From Pseudomonas taiwanensis (GTDB taxonomy: Bacteria > Pseudomonadota > Gammaproteobacteria > Pseudomonadales > Pseudomonadaceae), in NCBI RefSeq assembly GCF_013393345.1, contig NZ_QJRF01000040.1, positions 186,001-250,000 of the forward strand: 64,000 nucleotides of DNA, written 5' to 3'. The notes below the pieces were generated by a model that saw nothing but the letters and a program-made list of their open reading frames with translations, was not told where the DNA came from and made no database searches. The position numbers and the translations under genes are program-made. Shown piece after piece: positions 18,000-26,598 of the stretch. Position 1 is the first letter of the stretch; each line of letters begins with the position of its first letter.

Positions 18000-18782
18000 C
18001 TACAAACTGCTGACCAGATGGCCGCCATCTACCGCTAGGACGCTGCCAGTCATGAAGGAGCCCGCATCACTGGCCAGCAGCAGGAATGGCCCTTCCAGCT
18101 CCTGAAGCTCACCTAGGCGACGCATGGGCACCATGGCGCGGATGTAATCGCTGCCCTTGTCGCCCTCGAAGAAGGTCTCATTCATTTCGGTCTTGAAGTA
18201 GCCAGGGGCAATGGCGTTGACGCGGATACCGTAGCGCGCAAGTTCCAGGGCCAGTGACTTGGTCAGTTGCACCACCCCAGCCTTGGCGGCGCAGTAGTGA
18301 CTGTAGCCCGTCGCCACGCGCAGTCCGAGGATGGAGGCGACATTGACGATGCTGCCTCCGCGACCGCTGCGGGCCATGCGTTGGCCGGCGACCTGAGCCA
18401 CGCGCCAGACACCATCGAGATTGGTGGAGAGCATGGCCCGCCAATCCTCTTCACTGATCTCCAGCGGTCGCTGACCATTTCCAATACCAGCGTTGTTGAG
18501 CACCACATCGACCACACCGAAGTGGGCTTCGGCCGCATCGAAGGCAGCCTCGACGCTAGCCCGGTTGGTGACGTCCAGGGTAACCGGCAGCGCATGGCCA
18601 TCCTCCCACTCGATATCAGAGGCCAGTTGCTGCAACCGCTCGATACGCCGAGCCGCCAGTACCACGCGCGCGCCCGCACGTGCAGCCAGTCGAGCGAGAT
18701 GCGCGCCGATGCCACTGGACGCACCGGTGATCAGTACCACGCGATTGGCAAGGGAAAAGTTTTGAACGTAACTGGAAGTCAT
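18000..18782 (-). CDS. Short-chain dehydrogenase/reductase
   Basis: A 260-aa classical SDR. The NAD(P) motif is TGASSGIG near residue 20, followed by NNAG near 100, the catalytic serine in NVASILG and the YCAAK catalytic pair (Y-x3-K). The C-terminal DGGH is also typical. The start at 18782 has GAGG 7 bases upstream, whereas the in-frame extension lacks one. It probably oxidises a hydroxyacyl-CoA or alcohol, given the remnant phosphotransferase and FadB-like neighbours. Substrate unknown. Confidence 0.88.
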   Translation of the reverse strand: MTSSYVQNFSLANRVVLITGASSGIGAHLARLAARAGARVVLAARRIERLQQLASDIEWEDGHALPVTLDVTNRASVEAAFDAAEAHFGVVDVVLNNAGIGNGQRPLEISEEDWRAMLSTNLDGVWRVAQVAGQRMARSGRGGSIVNVASILGLRVATGYSHYCAAKAGVVQLTKSLALELARYGIRVNAIAPGYFKTEMNETFFEGDKGSDYIRAMVPMRRLGELQELEGPFLLLASDAGSFMTGSVLAVDGGHLVSSL

Positions 18783-19024
18783 GGGAGAACCTCGAAGAGA
18801 TAGGACTGGCAATCCTCCCAGCCGGCGAACAAGCCAGGCGAAATGCCGGAGCAAAGTTGATGCGAGTACGGGACACCTCGTATCCCGGCGTGCAGAAAGC
18901 GAGGAACCAGGAAGAGCCCATCAAGCATGCGCTGCCTGGCTCCCCGCCTTCTCCGGAAGCGCTGCTGTGCAAGGGCTGGCGTGGTCACCCTTGAACTAAC
19001 CCACTTCCGGAGCAGGGGGGACTC

Positions 19025-21136
19025 TTAGAACCGCTCTATGCGCTTCCGGCCAGCGGCCACCAGGCGCTTCAGCAGCGGTGCCGGTTTGAACCACATCTCG
19101 CCGTATTCACCCAGGCCCTGCCGGTAGCGCTGAAGACCAAGCAATACAGTATCGAGACCCAGCTGCTCGGCGTAGTGCATAGGGCCGCCCAGGTGGGCGG
19201 GGAAGCCGTATCCGTTGATCCACACCAGGTCGATATCACTTGTGCGCAGGGCAATGCCCTCATCCAACAGTTGAATGCCTTCGTTGATCAGCATGAACAG
19301 GCAGCGCTCCAGAATTTCCTGGTCGTCAATCGGGCGCCGGGATATTTGCAGCTCGTCCGCCAGGCGCTCGGCCAGGGCGATCACCTCCGCGTCGTCTTTT
19401 CGATTCCGCCCCTCATAGAGGTAGAAGCCTCGCCCGGTCTTCTGGCCATACCGCCCCATGGCGTACAGCTCGTCGCCCAGGCGGCAGTAGCTCTCGTCGT
19501 GGGCGATGGCGTCCCGGTTGGAATCGCGCACCAGGAAATTCACATCGATACCGGCCAGGTCGAGCATGCTGAATACGCCCATGTTCAGGTCCAAGTCAGT
19601 AAGCACGCGATCCACCTGGGCCGGCGTCGCGCCTTCCAGCACCAGGCGATGGGCTTCGCGGGCATATGGTTCGAGCATGCGGTTGCCAATGAAACCGAAA
19701 CAAACGCCGGAAATCACCGGCAACTTGCCGATGCGCCTGGCGATGTCCAGGGTAGTGGCCAGCACGTCGGGCGCGGTGGCCCTGCCGCGCACGACCTCGA
19801 GCAAGCGCATGGCATTGGCGGGGCTGAAAAAGTGCAGCCCTACTACATCTTGAGGGCGAGCCACGGTCGCCGCGATGGCGTCTACATCCAACGACGAGGT
19901 GTTGGTCGCCAGGATCGCGCCCGGCTTGCACACCTTTTCCAGGGTGCGGAACACCTGCTGCTTGACCTCCAGCTTCTCGAAGACAGCCTCGATCACCAGG
20001 TCGGCCTCGGACAAGTCGGCGTAGTCGAGCGTGCCGAAGATCAGGTCCATGCGCGACTCCACCTGCTCGGCTTGCAGCCTGCCACGTCGAACGCTGATCT
20101 CGTAGTTACCCCGAATCTGTGTCAGGCCACGGTCCAGGGCCTTGCCATCGGTCTCCAGCAGGGCGACCGGTATACCGGCATTGGCGAAGCTCATGGCAAT
20201 CCCGCCGCCCATGGTGCCGGCGCCTATCACCGCGATTCGCGCGATTTTGCGCAGAGGTAGATCGGCCGGCACGCCTGGAATCCGGGCCGCCTCGCGCTCG
20301 GCAAAGAACACATGGCGAAGCGCCTTCGACTGACGAGACGACTCTGCCTGTTTGAACAGCGCCAACTCCCTCAGAAGCCCCTCATCGAGCGGCAACAGAG
20401 AGGCCGCCTCCAGGGCCGACAGCACCAAGCGCGGCGCAAGGCGGCTTTTCCAGCTCGGCTCGTGCTCAGCGCGATAGCGGGCGAGGAAGTCATCCGGCAG
20501 GCCCTCCGCCGGCTCCGGCCAAGCTTCCGCTGGCCGCGCCGGCGCCCGGCAGGCGATCAGCTCATACGCATATTCGCGAGCTTCATCCAGCAACCGCTCC
20601 GTGCTGGGGGCGATGCGGTCGAGCAAGCCCAACAGACGAGCATTCTCGGCATCGATCTGCTTGCCCGAGAGAATCAGGTTCAGCGCGGACTCAACGCCGA
20701 TCAGGCGCGGCAGACGTTGCGTACCACCCGCCCCTGGCAGCAACCCCAGGTTGATCTCCGAAAGACCGACACGCAGGCTCGGTTCGCCGATGCGGTATCC
20801 GCAAGCCAGGGCCAGTTCCAATCCACCACCCAGTGCGACCTTACCCAGGGCTGCGATCATCGGTTTATGAATAGCGGCCAGGCGCATCAGCATGCTGGGC
20901 AGGTCCGGCTCGGCGAATGACGCTTCGGTGCCGAACTCCTTGATATCGGCCCCAGCGCTGAACAGCCCACGCTCGCCATGGAGAATGATGGCCTGCACCC
21001 TGGAGTCGGCCGCGGCACGCTCACAGGCATCGGACAGGGCAGCGCGGAGAGTTTGGTCAAGCGCGTTGACCGGCGCGCGGTCCAGACCAATCAAGGCCAG
21101 ACCCTGCTCAAGGCGGTAATGGATCAGCTCACTCAT
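19025..21136 (-). CDS. FadB-like fusion: enoyl-CoA hydratase/isomerase plus 3-hydroxyacyl-CoA dehydrogenase
   Basis: A 703-aa bifunctional beta-oxidation enzyme. Residues 1-200 are the crotonase domain (FSAGADIKEFG, GGGLELALAC, GLLPGAGGTQRLPR). Residues about 290-480 are the NAD-binding 3-hydroxyacyl-CoA dehydrogenase domain (IGAGTMGGGIAMSFANAG, VIEAVFEKLEVK, LHFFSPANAMRLLEVV), followed by two C-terminal dehydrogenase domains. It hydrates 2-enoyl-CoA and oxidises the 3-hydroxyacyl-CoA. The start at 21136 has AGGA 7 bases upstream; an N-terminal extension is possible in frame but does not resemble the family. Confidence 0.92.
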   Translation of the reverse strand: MSELIHYRLEQGLALIGLDRAPVNALDQTLRAALSDACERAAADSRVQAIILHGERGLFSAGADIKEFGTEASFAEPDLPSMLMRLAAIHKPMIAALGKVALGGGLELALACGYRIGEPSLRVGLSEINLGLLPGAGGTQRLPRLIGVESALNLILSGKQIDAENARLLGLLDRIAPSTERLLDEAREYAYELIACRAPARPAEAWPEPAEGLPDDFLARYRAEHEPSWKSRLAPRLVLSALEAASLLPLDEGLLRELALFKQAESSRQSKALRHVFFAEREAARIPGVPADLPLRKIARIAVIGAGTMGGGIAMSFANAGIPVALLETDGKALDRGLTQIRGNYEISVRRGRLQAEQVESRMDLIFGTLDYADLSEADLVIEAVFEKLEVKQQVFRTLEKVCKPGAILATNTSSLDVDAIAATVARPQDVVGLHFFSPANAMRLLEVVRGRATAPDVLATTLDIARRIGKLPVISGVCFGFIGNRMLEPYAREAHRLVLEGATPAQVDRVLTDLDLNMGVFSMLDLAGIDVNFLVRDSNRDAIAHDESYCRLGDELYAMGRYGQKTGRGFYLYEGRNRKDDAEVIALAERLADELQISRRPIDDQEILERCLFMLINEGIQLLDEGIALRTSDIDLVWINGYGFPAHLGGPMHYAEQLGLDTVLLGLQRYRQGLGEYGEMWFKPAPLLKRLVAAGRKRIERF

Positions 21137-21270
21137 TAGGCATCCTGTTAACAGCGTCAGGGTAAATCGGACTGGAACTTCGAATGTTGAACAAATCTTG
21201 GAGTCCGTTCCCTGCTGGCAGACCCAGCCAGGCTTGCATTGAGTCGTGGCCCAGGTGCCGTTCACTGCTC

Positions 21271-21420
21271 TCAGAGATGTCTGAACACGTCGTCGATGCT
21301 GGAGATCATGCGAGCAGGCTGGGGATATGAGGCGCTAGCCTCAACCGGCGCTTTTTTGGAGTAACAGATGACCGCCGTTATCAGGGTCACGACCAGGCAA
21401 GCAAGCAGCAGTTGGCGCAT
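21271..21420 (-). CDS. Small membrane protein, 49 aa
   Basis: An ATG at 21420 follows GGAGG-type spacing (GGAGGTCTCC then ATG) and opens a 49-codon frame: MRQLLLACLVVTLITAVICY then a polar tail KKAPVEASASYPQPARMISS. Residues 2-20 form one transmembrane helix or uncleaved signal anchor. LLAC resembles a lipobox but lies too close to the N-terminus for a normal lipoprotein signal. It is alone in the 520-bp gap between the FadB-like gene and the AraC pair, on the strand of the former. Function unknown; I rely on the ribosome binding site and the hydrophobic pattern. Confidence 0.5.
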   Translation of the reverse strand: MRQLLLACLVVTLITAVICYSKKAPVEASASYPQPARMISSIDDVFRHL

Positions 21421-21656
21421 GGAGACCTCCGTCATTCAGCTATTGGCCGAATGCAGAACCTTGTTGTTATTGGACTCACGGGCCTGAGTTTGCGTCTGGC
21501 CGAACGGCAAAGCTTCACAGATCACGCCACAAAATGTTCAAATCATGATTGACGTCCAAAGCAGCCATATCGCCGGATAGCAGTCGCGGGCATCCAACCT
21601 ACCACCCAGCGGGAGCGCCCCATGGCTTTAGCAGTCCCCTCGCCAGGCGATTCGAA

Positions 21657-22682
21657 ATGACCTCCTTCGTCCGGGGCATTGCCCTGTTGGGCTTCGACGA
21701 TTTCGCCCGCAGCCAGGCACTGGACCCACACTCGCTCCTCGCCGAAATCGGACTGCCCGTAGACGACTTGGATGGGCCCATTTCGGGGGAAAGGTTCGCT
21801 GCTCTACTGGAGCTCTGCGCAGCACGCACAGATAACCCGCTTTTTGGCTTGCAGTTTGGACTTCACCAGGGCACCCACGCTGTGGGTGACCTGTTCTACC
21901 TGATCAACAGCTCCTGCTGCCTGGGCGAAGCACTAGAAGCGCTGATCCGCTATTACCACGTCCACAGCAGCGGCGCGGAACTCCGCCTCGAACGACACGG
22001 TAACGAAGTGCGCCTGCGCTTTGATGTAACGGACGCTGATGCGGCCTCGGTCCGTCAAACCGTGGAGCTGGCCATGGCGGTAGCATTGCGCCTCATACAG
22101 ACGCTAATCGGCAGGGACTGGAAGCCCAATGAACTGCTCATGCGTCATTCCCCTGTTGAAAAAGCGGGGGTATACCGCTCACTGCTAGGCATCGCCCCTC
22201 GGTTTGACAACTCAGTGAACGCATTGGTCTTCGACGCCACGCTGCTGGCTACCAGACTCAGCGCTAGCGATGATCGCTTCCAGCGGCTCATCCGGAGACA
22301 CTTCGATGAGCTCGCGAAGCTCAACTTGCAGGAGCTACCGCACTACGTGCAGAAGCTTTTGCGCAACCGGCTCCCAGGCGGCAATGTCACCGTCGAACAG
22401 GTCGCCGAATTGATGATGCTCAGTCCCAGAACGCTGCAACGCTACCTCCAGGCCGAAGGTACCGGATTTCAACAACTGCTCGACAGCACCCGGCAGTCCA
22501 TGGCCATCCGTTACCTGCGAGACTCGTCCATCAGTCTGACCCAGCTCTCCGGGCTACTTGGATACAACAGCCTCGGCGCTTTCTCCCGCGCGTTCAGCCG
22601 CTGGACCGGGACCAGCCCACAGAAGTGGAAGCAACAGCAAAGGCGTCTGACACAAACAACGGACGGAGCCGCCGATGAATAA
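21657..22682 (+). CDS. AraC family regulator, first of an overlapping tandem pair
   Basis: A 341-aa AraC-type activator with the arabinose-binding-like N-terminal domain (about residues 5-190, including LELCAARTDNPLFGLQFG) and a C-terminal double HTH (VEQVAELMMLSPRTLQRYL and ISLTQLSGLLGYNSLGAFS, RAFSRWTGTSP). The start MTSFVRGIALLG is preferred because it aligns with the start of the second copy. The gene overlaps the next AraC gene by 8 bases. The two are clear paralogues and may form heterodimers or respond to related inducers. Targets are not evident; the FadB-like gene is the nearest divergent candidate. Confidence 0.87.
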   Translation: MTSFVRGIALLGFDDFARSQALDPHSLLAEIGLPVDDLDGPISGERFAALLELCAARTDNPLFGLQFGLHQGTHAVGDLFYLINSSCCLGEALEALIRYYHVHSSGAELRLERHGNEVRLRFDVTDADAASVRQTVELAMAVALRLIQTLIGRDWKPNELLMRHSPVEKAGVYRSLLGIAPRFDNSVNALVFDATLLATRLSASDDRFQRLIRRHFDELAKLNLQELPHYVQKLLRNRLPGGNVTVEQVAELMMLSPRTLQRYLQAEGTGFQQLLDSTRQSMAIRYLRDSSISLTQLSGLLGYNSLGAFSRAFSRWTGTSPQKWKQQQRRLTQTTDGAADE

Positions 22683-23736
22683 CGCCGGCATTTCGCTGTC
22701 CCCCTTCGTGCGAGCCCTTAGCCTGACTGGTTTCGATGAGTTTGCTACGAGCCTGGGGCTCAACTCAGCGGAAATGCTGCGCAGGGCGTCCCTCCCCGCA
22801 GATATCCTCAGGCGGCAAGATGGCATCATCTCCTACCGCCGCTACTGCGATCTGCTCGAACTATGCGCCCGACAGTCGGGCAAATCGCTGTTCGGGCTGC
22901 ACTATGGCCTTCATCAGGGCATCACGGTGTTCGGCGATCTGCTGTACCTGATCCGCAATACGGGAAGTGTCGGTGATGCCTTTACCGAACTGCGCGCGAA
23001 CTTCTCCCTGTACAACGGCGCGGCAAATATTGACCTGGATGTGCAAGGCAAACAGGCCGTCCTCAGCTTCAGAGTCAACGATGCCAATACCCCCGGCCGG
23101 TACCAGGCTGAGGAGCTTGCATGCGGCGTTGCCGTGCAACTGATGCGCACGTTGGTGGGCGGCGCCTGGCAACCTGACAAGATACTTCTGGGACATCCCC
23201 CACTCGACCAGGCGCCCGCTTACATGGAAGCCCTGAGGTGCCGGCCAACTTTCTCCTCCTACTGCACCGGCCTTGCCTTCGACGCGGCGACGCTCGCTTT
23301 GCCGCTCAGTACGGGAGATGAAGGATTGCGCCAAATGATTGCGGATCACCTGGGCAGAATCGAGCGCCTTGCGGCCGATGAGCTCCCCCAATACATCAGG
23401 CAATTGCTCCGCGATCTCCTTCCAAGCGGCCGCGCCACTGTGGAGAAAGTCGCCGACTGCCTGGCCCTCCATCCTCGCGTGCTGCAGAGACGCATGACGC
23501 AGGAAGGTACATCCTTCCAAAATCTGCTGGACGACACCCGCCAGGACATGGCAGGCCACTACCTGCAGGACCCCACTATCAGCATGGCGCAGCTGGCAGG
23601 CTTACTCGGCTACTCCAACCCCAGCGGCTTCAGCCGCGCTTTCCATCGCTGGTTCAACGCGACGCCACTGGAGTGGCAACGGCAACAGAGCACCAAACGG
23701 CAACCTCGTCTATTGCGTGGCCGACGAGCGACATGA
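22675..23736 (+). CDS. AraC family regulator, second of an overlapping tandem pair
   Basis: A 353-aa paralogue of the preceding protein, sharing the same layout: LELCARQSGKSLFGLHYG in the N-terminal domain and VEKVADCLALHPRVLQRRM with ISMAQLAGLLGYSNPSGFSRAF in the HTH domain. Its start codon lies inside the last codons of the upstream gene, so translation is coupled. After its stop codon the chromosomal gene order breaks into mobile DNA. Confidence 0.87.
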   Translation: MNNAGISLSPFVRALSLTGFDEFATSLGLNSAEMLRRASLPADILRRQDGIISYRRYCDLLELCARQSGKSLFGLHYGLHQGITVFGDLLYLIRNTGSVGDAFTELRANFSLYNGAANIDLDVQGKQAVLSFRVNDANTPGRYQAEELACGVAVQLMRTLVGGAWQPDKILLGHPPLDQAPAYMEALRCRPTFSSYCTGLAFDAATLALPLSTGDEGLRQMIADHLGRIERLAADELPQYIRQLLRDLLPSGRATVEKVADCLALHPRVLQRRMTQEGTSFQNLLDDTRQDMAGHYLQDPTISMAQLAGLLGYSNPSGFSRAFHRWFNATPLEWQRQQSTKRQPRLLRGRRAT

Positions 23737-23790
23737 TGCGGCCTGGTCGAATTTTTCCGATCGTAGCGCAGCAGGCAGTAATCGCAGAAT

Positions 23791-23826
23791 GAAAAAACCC
23801 GACTTCACTAGGAATATCAGGGGTTT
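23791..23826 (-). terminator. Terminator following the tRNA-like sequence
   Basis: On the minus strand AAACCC (23826-23821) pairs with GGGTTT (23800-23795) and continues into a run of six T. It lies 15 bases downstream of the tRNA-like 3' end on the same strand, as expected for a tRNA transcription unit. Confidence 0.5.
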
Positions 23827-23841
23827 GCTTGAAACGGAAAG

Positions 23842-23965
23842 TGGCAGTAAAGGAGGGATTCGAACCCTCGATTTGTCCAAAGCACACAATACTTGTTTGA
23901 GAGTCCATTCTACGGGCGCTGCCAACCTACTCAAGAAGCAATGCTGTACCACTCTGCCGTCCAGT
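23842..23965 (-). tRNA. Degenerate or chimeric tRNA-like sequence; only the 3' half is convincing
   Basis: On the minus strand a perfect T arm (GAGGG TTCGAAT CCCTC, 23869-23853) is followed by CTTTACT-G-CCA, that is an acceptor 3' strand, discriminator and encoded CCA. A terminator follows. Upstream, GGCAGAGTGGTACAGC (23958-23943) looks like a D arm, but I cannot fold a proper anticodon arm or find an acceptor 5' strand that pairs, and the distance is too long for one tRNA. The sequence may be a tRNA end left by integration of a mobile element, or a tRNA disrupted by an insertion. The amino acid cannot be assigned. Confidence 0.35.
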
Positions 23966-23974
23966 CGGAGTCAG

Positions 23975-24258
23975 GAGGCCAATGAGTGCCGCTGCCCAAC
24001 CGGCAAACCGCTCCGCAGCGAATAGCGCGCCTTCACCCAACAGAGGTCGCAGGTAACCAAGGCCAACGCCATGATCTACCGCTCTAGCCGAGTCGCCTGC
24101 GCCACCTGCCCGCTGAAATCAATGTGCTGCCCAACACGCCGAACCGAAAGATCGTTCGCAACATCCATGAGGCTACTCGCGACGTAGCTCGACGCATCGC
24201 CAAGGCACCGGAGCATCTCGTCTCTCGAGATATGGATAGAAGAGGCAACCATCGATAG
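23975..24258 (+). pseudogene. IS1182-type transposase remnant, stop codon and frameshift
   Basis: The plus strand encodes CRCPTGKPLR, then after an in-frame TAG (24023-24025) FTQQRSQVTKANAMIYRSSR and VACATCPLKSMCCP. A one-base loss near 24136 shifts the frame, after which NTPNRKIVRNIHEATRDVAR and RIAKAPEHLVSRDM follow. This cysteine-rich block followed by a helical stretch matches the C-terminal third of IS1182-family DDE transposases. Both ends of the IS are missing. The remaining 170 bases up to tnpS hold a 63-codon frame (24268-24459) that I do not recognise. Confidence 0.65.
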
Positions 24259-24430
24259 AGCACCACCGTGAACATTCAGGACGCCACCCTCGCCCTCTTC
24301 CTTGCGGGACGTACTCACGGCAACAACGCTGCCATCAAAGCTACGGCCAAGCGCTGCACCAAATTGCTACCGCGCAGCAAGCGCGACCTGATGTTTGCCA
24401 TTGTCGACAGTGCCGAGCCGCTCCGCCTGG

Positions 24431-25420
24431 TTAACTACTTGGCGGCGCACTTGGACTAGGCAGACCCCGAACCTCGTCGACCACCAGGCTCGGCGAGAGC
24501 GGCCGCAACTGGCCGGGAAAAAAGCCGGCGCTGTCCACGTAGCGCAGCGCCGATTTGGCATCGCGCCAGCCGACATAGCCCATCAGGGCCTTCTGATCCC
24601 AGCCGCTGCGCGTGGCCCAGGTAGCGAAACCACGGCGCAGCGAATGGCTGCTGTACAGCTCGGCCGGCAACCCGGCCCCTTGCAACACCGCCCTGAGCAG
24701 CGGGATCACGCTGTGTGGGTGCAGTGCCTGCTCGCTCAGGTGCCCCCAGCGATCGATGCTGCGGAACACCGGCCCGCGCGCGATGCCGGCGACGCTGATC
24801 CAGTCGCAATACGCCTGCACCGGACACAGCCGCGCCAGCGCCGGCGCCGGGTAGGTCTGCCCCTGGTTGTCGCGGTCGCCCTTGCTCCACGGCAGGAACA
24901 GCTGCATGCCCTCCCCGGCCCGTACCTGAATGTGCTCGACCTGCAGCCGGCACAGCTCGTCGCTGCGGAAGGCGCGCCAGAACCCGATCAGCAACAGCGC
25001 GCGGTCGCGCCAACAACGCAGCAGCCGCGGCAGGTCACCCTCTGTTCGCGCCCTTTCCCCGATCTGTTCCAGCCACATGACGCACTGCTCCAACTCGCGC
25101 AGTTGCAACGGCTCGGCCTGCTTTTCGGGTTTCGGGTGCAGGGTGCGGATGCCCTTCAGCACCTGACGCACCAGCGGCGTCTTGGTCGGGTCGGGAAAGC
25201 CCTGGCTGACATGCCACTGCGCCAGCGCGGCCAGGCGCAGTTTCAGGGTGCTGCTGGCGAGGGTGCCGGCATGGTCGACCAGGTAGCGCACGATGGCGTC
25301 GCTGGTGGCCGGCAGGCGACCACCCCAGCTCACCTCGAAGTGCTCAATCGCCTGCTGGTAGCTGCGCCGGGTATTGGCCCGGGTGCTGGCCTGCAGGTAG
25401 CGCTCGACGTCCTGCTGCAT
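24431..25420 (-). CDS. tnpS: TnpS-like tyrosine recombinase (cointegrate resolvase)
   Basis: A 329-aa tyrosine recombinase. An N-terminal SAM-like domain (about residues 1-95) precedes the catalytic domain with the first Arg in FWRAFRSDELCRL, Lys in WSKGDRD, the HSLRRGF box (H-x-x-R), a Trp in YVGWRD in place of the usual second His, and the nucleophile Tyr in SALRYVD. The start at 25420 is chosen for a GGAGGAG site just upstream. It is divergent from a coiled-coil KfrA-like gene, the arrangement of tnpS/tnpT in Tn4651-type Tn3-family transposons, where the pair resolves cointegrates at the intervening site. No Tn3-family tnpA is present in the window, so the module is separated from its usual transposase. 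Confidence 0.8.
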   Translation of the reverse strand: MQQDVERYLQASTRANTRRSYQQAIEHFEVSWGGRLPATSDAIVRYLVDHAGTLASSTLKLRLAALAQWHVSQGFPDPTKTPLVRQVLKGIRTLHPKPEKQAEPLQLRELEQCVMWLEQIGERARTEGDLPRLLRCWRDRALLLIGFWRAFRSDELCRLQVEHIQVRAGEGMQLFLPWSKGDRDNQGQTYPAPALARLCPVQAYCDWISVAGIARGPVFRSIDRWGHLSEQALHPHSVIPLLRAVLQGAGLPAELYSSHSLRRGFATWATRSGWDQKALMGYVGWRDAKSALRYVDSAGFFPGQLRPLSPSLVVDEVRGLPSPSAPPSS

Positions 25421-25482
25421 CGCTCCTCCCCGCCTTGGCGTACCGCCTTTCGACACCAATTCGTTCAAAACCCGGACTGACG

Positions 25483-25505
25483 TTGGATAATTCGTGATTA
25501 TCCAA
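25483..25505. other. Candidate recombination core site between tnpS and tnpT
   Basis: TTGGATAAT (25483-25491) and ATTATCCAA (25497-25505) form a perfect 9-bp inverted repeat around a 5-bp centre. This is the architecture of a tyrosine recombinase core site, and its place in the tnpS-tnpT intergenic region matches the resolution site of Tn4651-type elements. Confidence 0.55.
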
Positions 25506-25557
25506 TCTTAATCTAGATATCAGCTGGCGAGAAACTTGTACAAAATTTAGAATGTAA

Positions 25558-25572
25558 ATACATAGTATGTAT
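25558..25572. promoter_or_regulatory. Perfect 15-bp palindrome upstream of tnpT
   Basis: ATACATA and TATGTAT arms flank a single G. It lies 28 bases before the tnpT start codon and next to the candidate core site, so it may be a TnpT binding site or an operator for tnpT. Confidence 0.45.
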
Positions 25573-25599
25573 ATCGGTACGAAATCGTAGGAGGTCGAA

Positions 25600-26598
25600 A
25601 TGGCGCGTGGTGGGATCAACAAGGCGGTGGTGCAGAAAGCCCGTACCGCCCTCCTCGCCCGTAGCGAGCACCCAAGCATTGATGCGGTGCGGATTGAGCT
25701 GGGCAATACCGGCTCGAAGACCACCATTCACCGCTATTTGAAGGAGCTGGAGGCCACAGAACAGGCTCGCGCCAAGACACCGATTGGCTTCAGTGAGCAG
25801 TTGGCGAACCTCGTGAACCAGTTGGCTGAGCAGATGCAGGACGAAGCGCGCGCCGCCGTGGCCCAGGAGCGTGAGCAGTTGGCCCAGGAGCGCCGCGGTT
25901 ACCACGACCAGATTCACCAACTGGAAATTCGTAACCAGCAGCTTGAAACGTCCTACGCCACTCTCACCGAGCAGTTACAGGTCGTGCAGCAGGGATTGCA
26001 GCAGGAACAGCAGTTACGTCAGCTGGCGGACGTCGAGGTGGCGCGGCTGCAGCAAGCCGAGCACGACCAAGAAGCCCGCCTGCAGGACCGCGAGGGGCAG
26101 ATCCGTTCGCTGGAGGAGAAGCATCAACATGCCCGGGATGCTCTGGAGCACTTCCGGCAGGCCAGCAAGGATCAGCGCGAGCATGAACAGCGCCGTCACG
26201 AGACGCAGGTGCAGCAGCTGCAATTGGAAATGCGGCAGCTGCAACAAACGCTGATGATCAAACAGGACGAGTTGACCCAGCTCAACCGCGATAACTCTCG
26301 CCTGTTAGCGGAAGCCCGTCAGCAACAGAAAGACCTGCAATCTCTGCAGCGGCAACTGGAGCAACGCGAACAGACCCTGGCGAGAGGGATGCACACTTGG
26401 GCCCAGGTTGAGCAGGAGAACAGCGCCTTGCAGGAACGCTGCGATGGTCTACAGGGTGAAGTTATCCGCCTGAGCGAAGCCCGGGACACTCAGGGTCGAC
26501 AGATGCAGGACCTCCAGGAGCGCCTGATCGGAGCTCTGGGGCAGCCAAAACTCGATGGAAAGCCTCCAGCGGAGGCCGGTGAACAGAATCACACCTGA
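25600..26598 (+). CDS. tnpT: TnpT-like KfrA-domain coiled-coil protein
   Basis: A 332-aa protein. Residues 1-60 form a KfrA-type N-terminal DNA-binding domain (INKAVVQKARTALLARSEHP then NTGSKTTIHRYLKELE). From about residue 75 to 310 it is a continuous Gln/Glu/Arg-rich coiled coil with almost no interruption. Proteins of this size and layout are the TnpT accessory factors that assist TnpS in cointegrate resolution of Tn4651-like transposons. A strong AGGAGG site precedes the ATG. Plasmid KfrA proteins are the alternative relatives, but the divergent recombinase favours TnpT. Confidence 0.78.
   Translation: MARGGINKAVVQKARTALLARSEHPSIDAVRIELGNTGSKTTIHRYLKELEATEQARAKTPIGFSEQLANLVNQLAEQMQDEARAAVAQEREQLAQERRGYHDQIHQLEIRNQQLETSYATLTEQLQVVQQGLQQEQQLRQLADVEVARLQQAEHDQEARLQDREGQIRSLEEKHQHARDALEHFRQASKDQREHEQRRHETQVQQLQLEMRQLQQTLMIKQDELTQLNRDNSRLLAEARQQQKDLQSLQRQLEQREQTLARGMHTWAQVEQENSALQERCDGLQGEVIRLSEARDTQGRQMQDLQERLIGALGQPKLDGKPPAEAGEQNHT

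Noticed and set aside
24268-24459. 63-codon frame starting with GTG next to tnpS
   Set aside because: It overlaps the tnpS end on the other strand, has no recognisable similarity or ribosome binding site and lies in decayed IS DNA; left unannotated.
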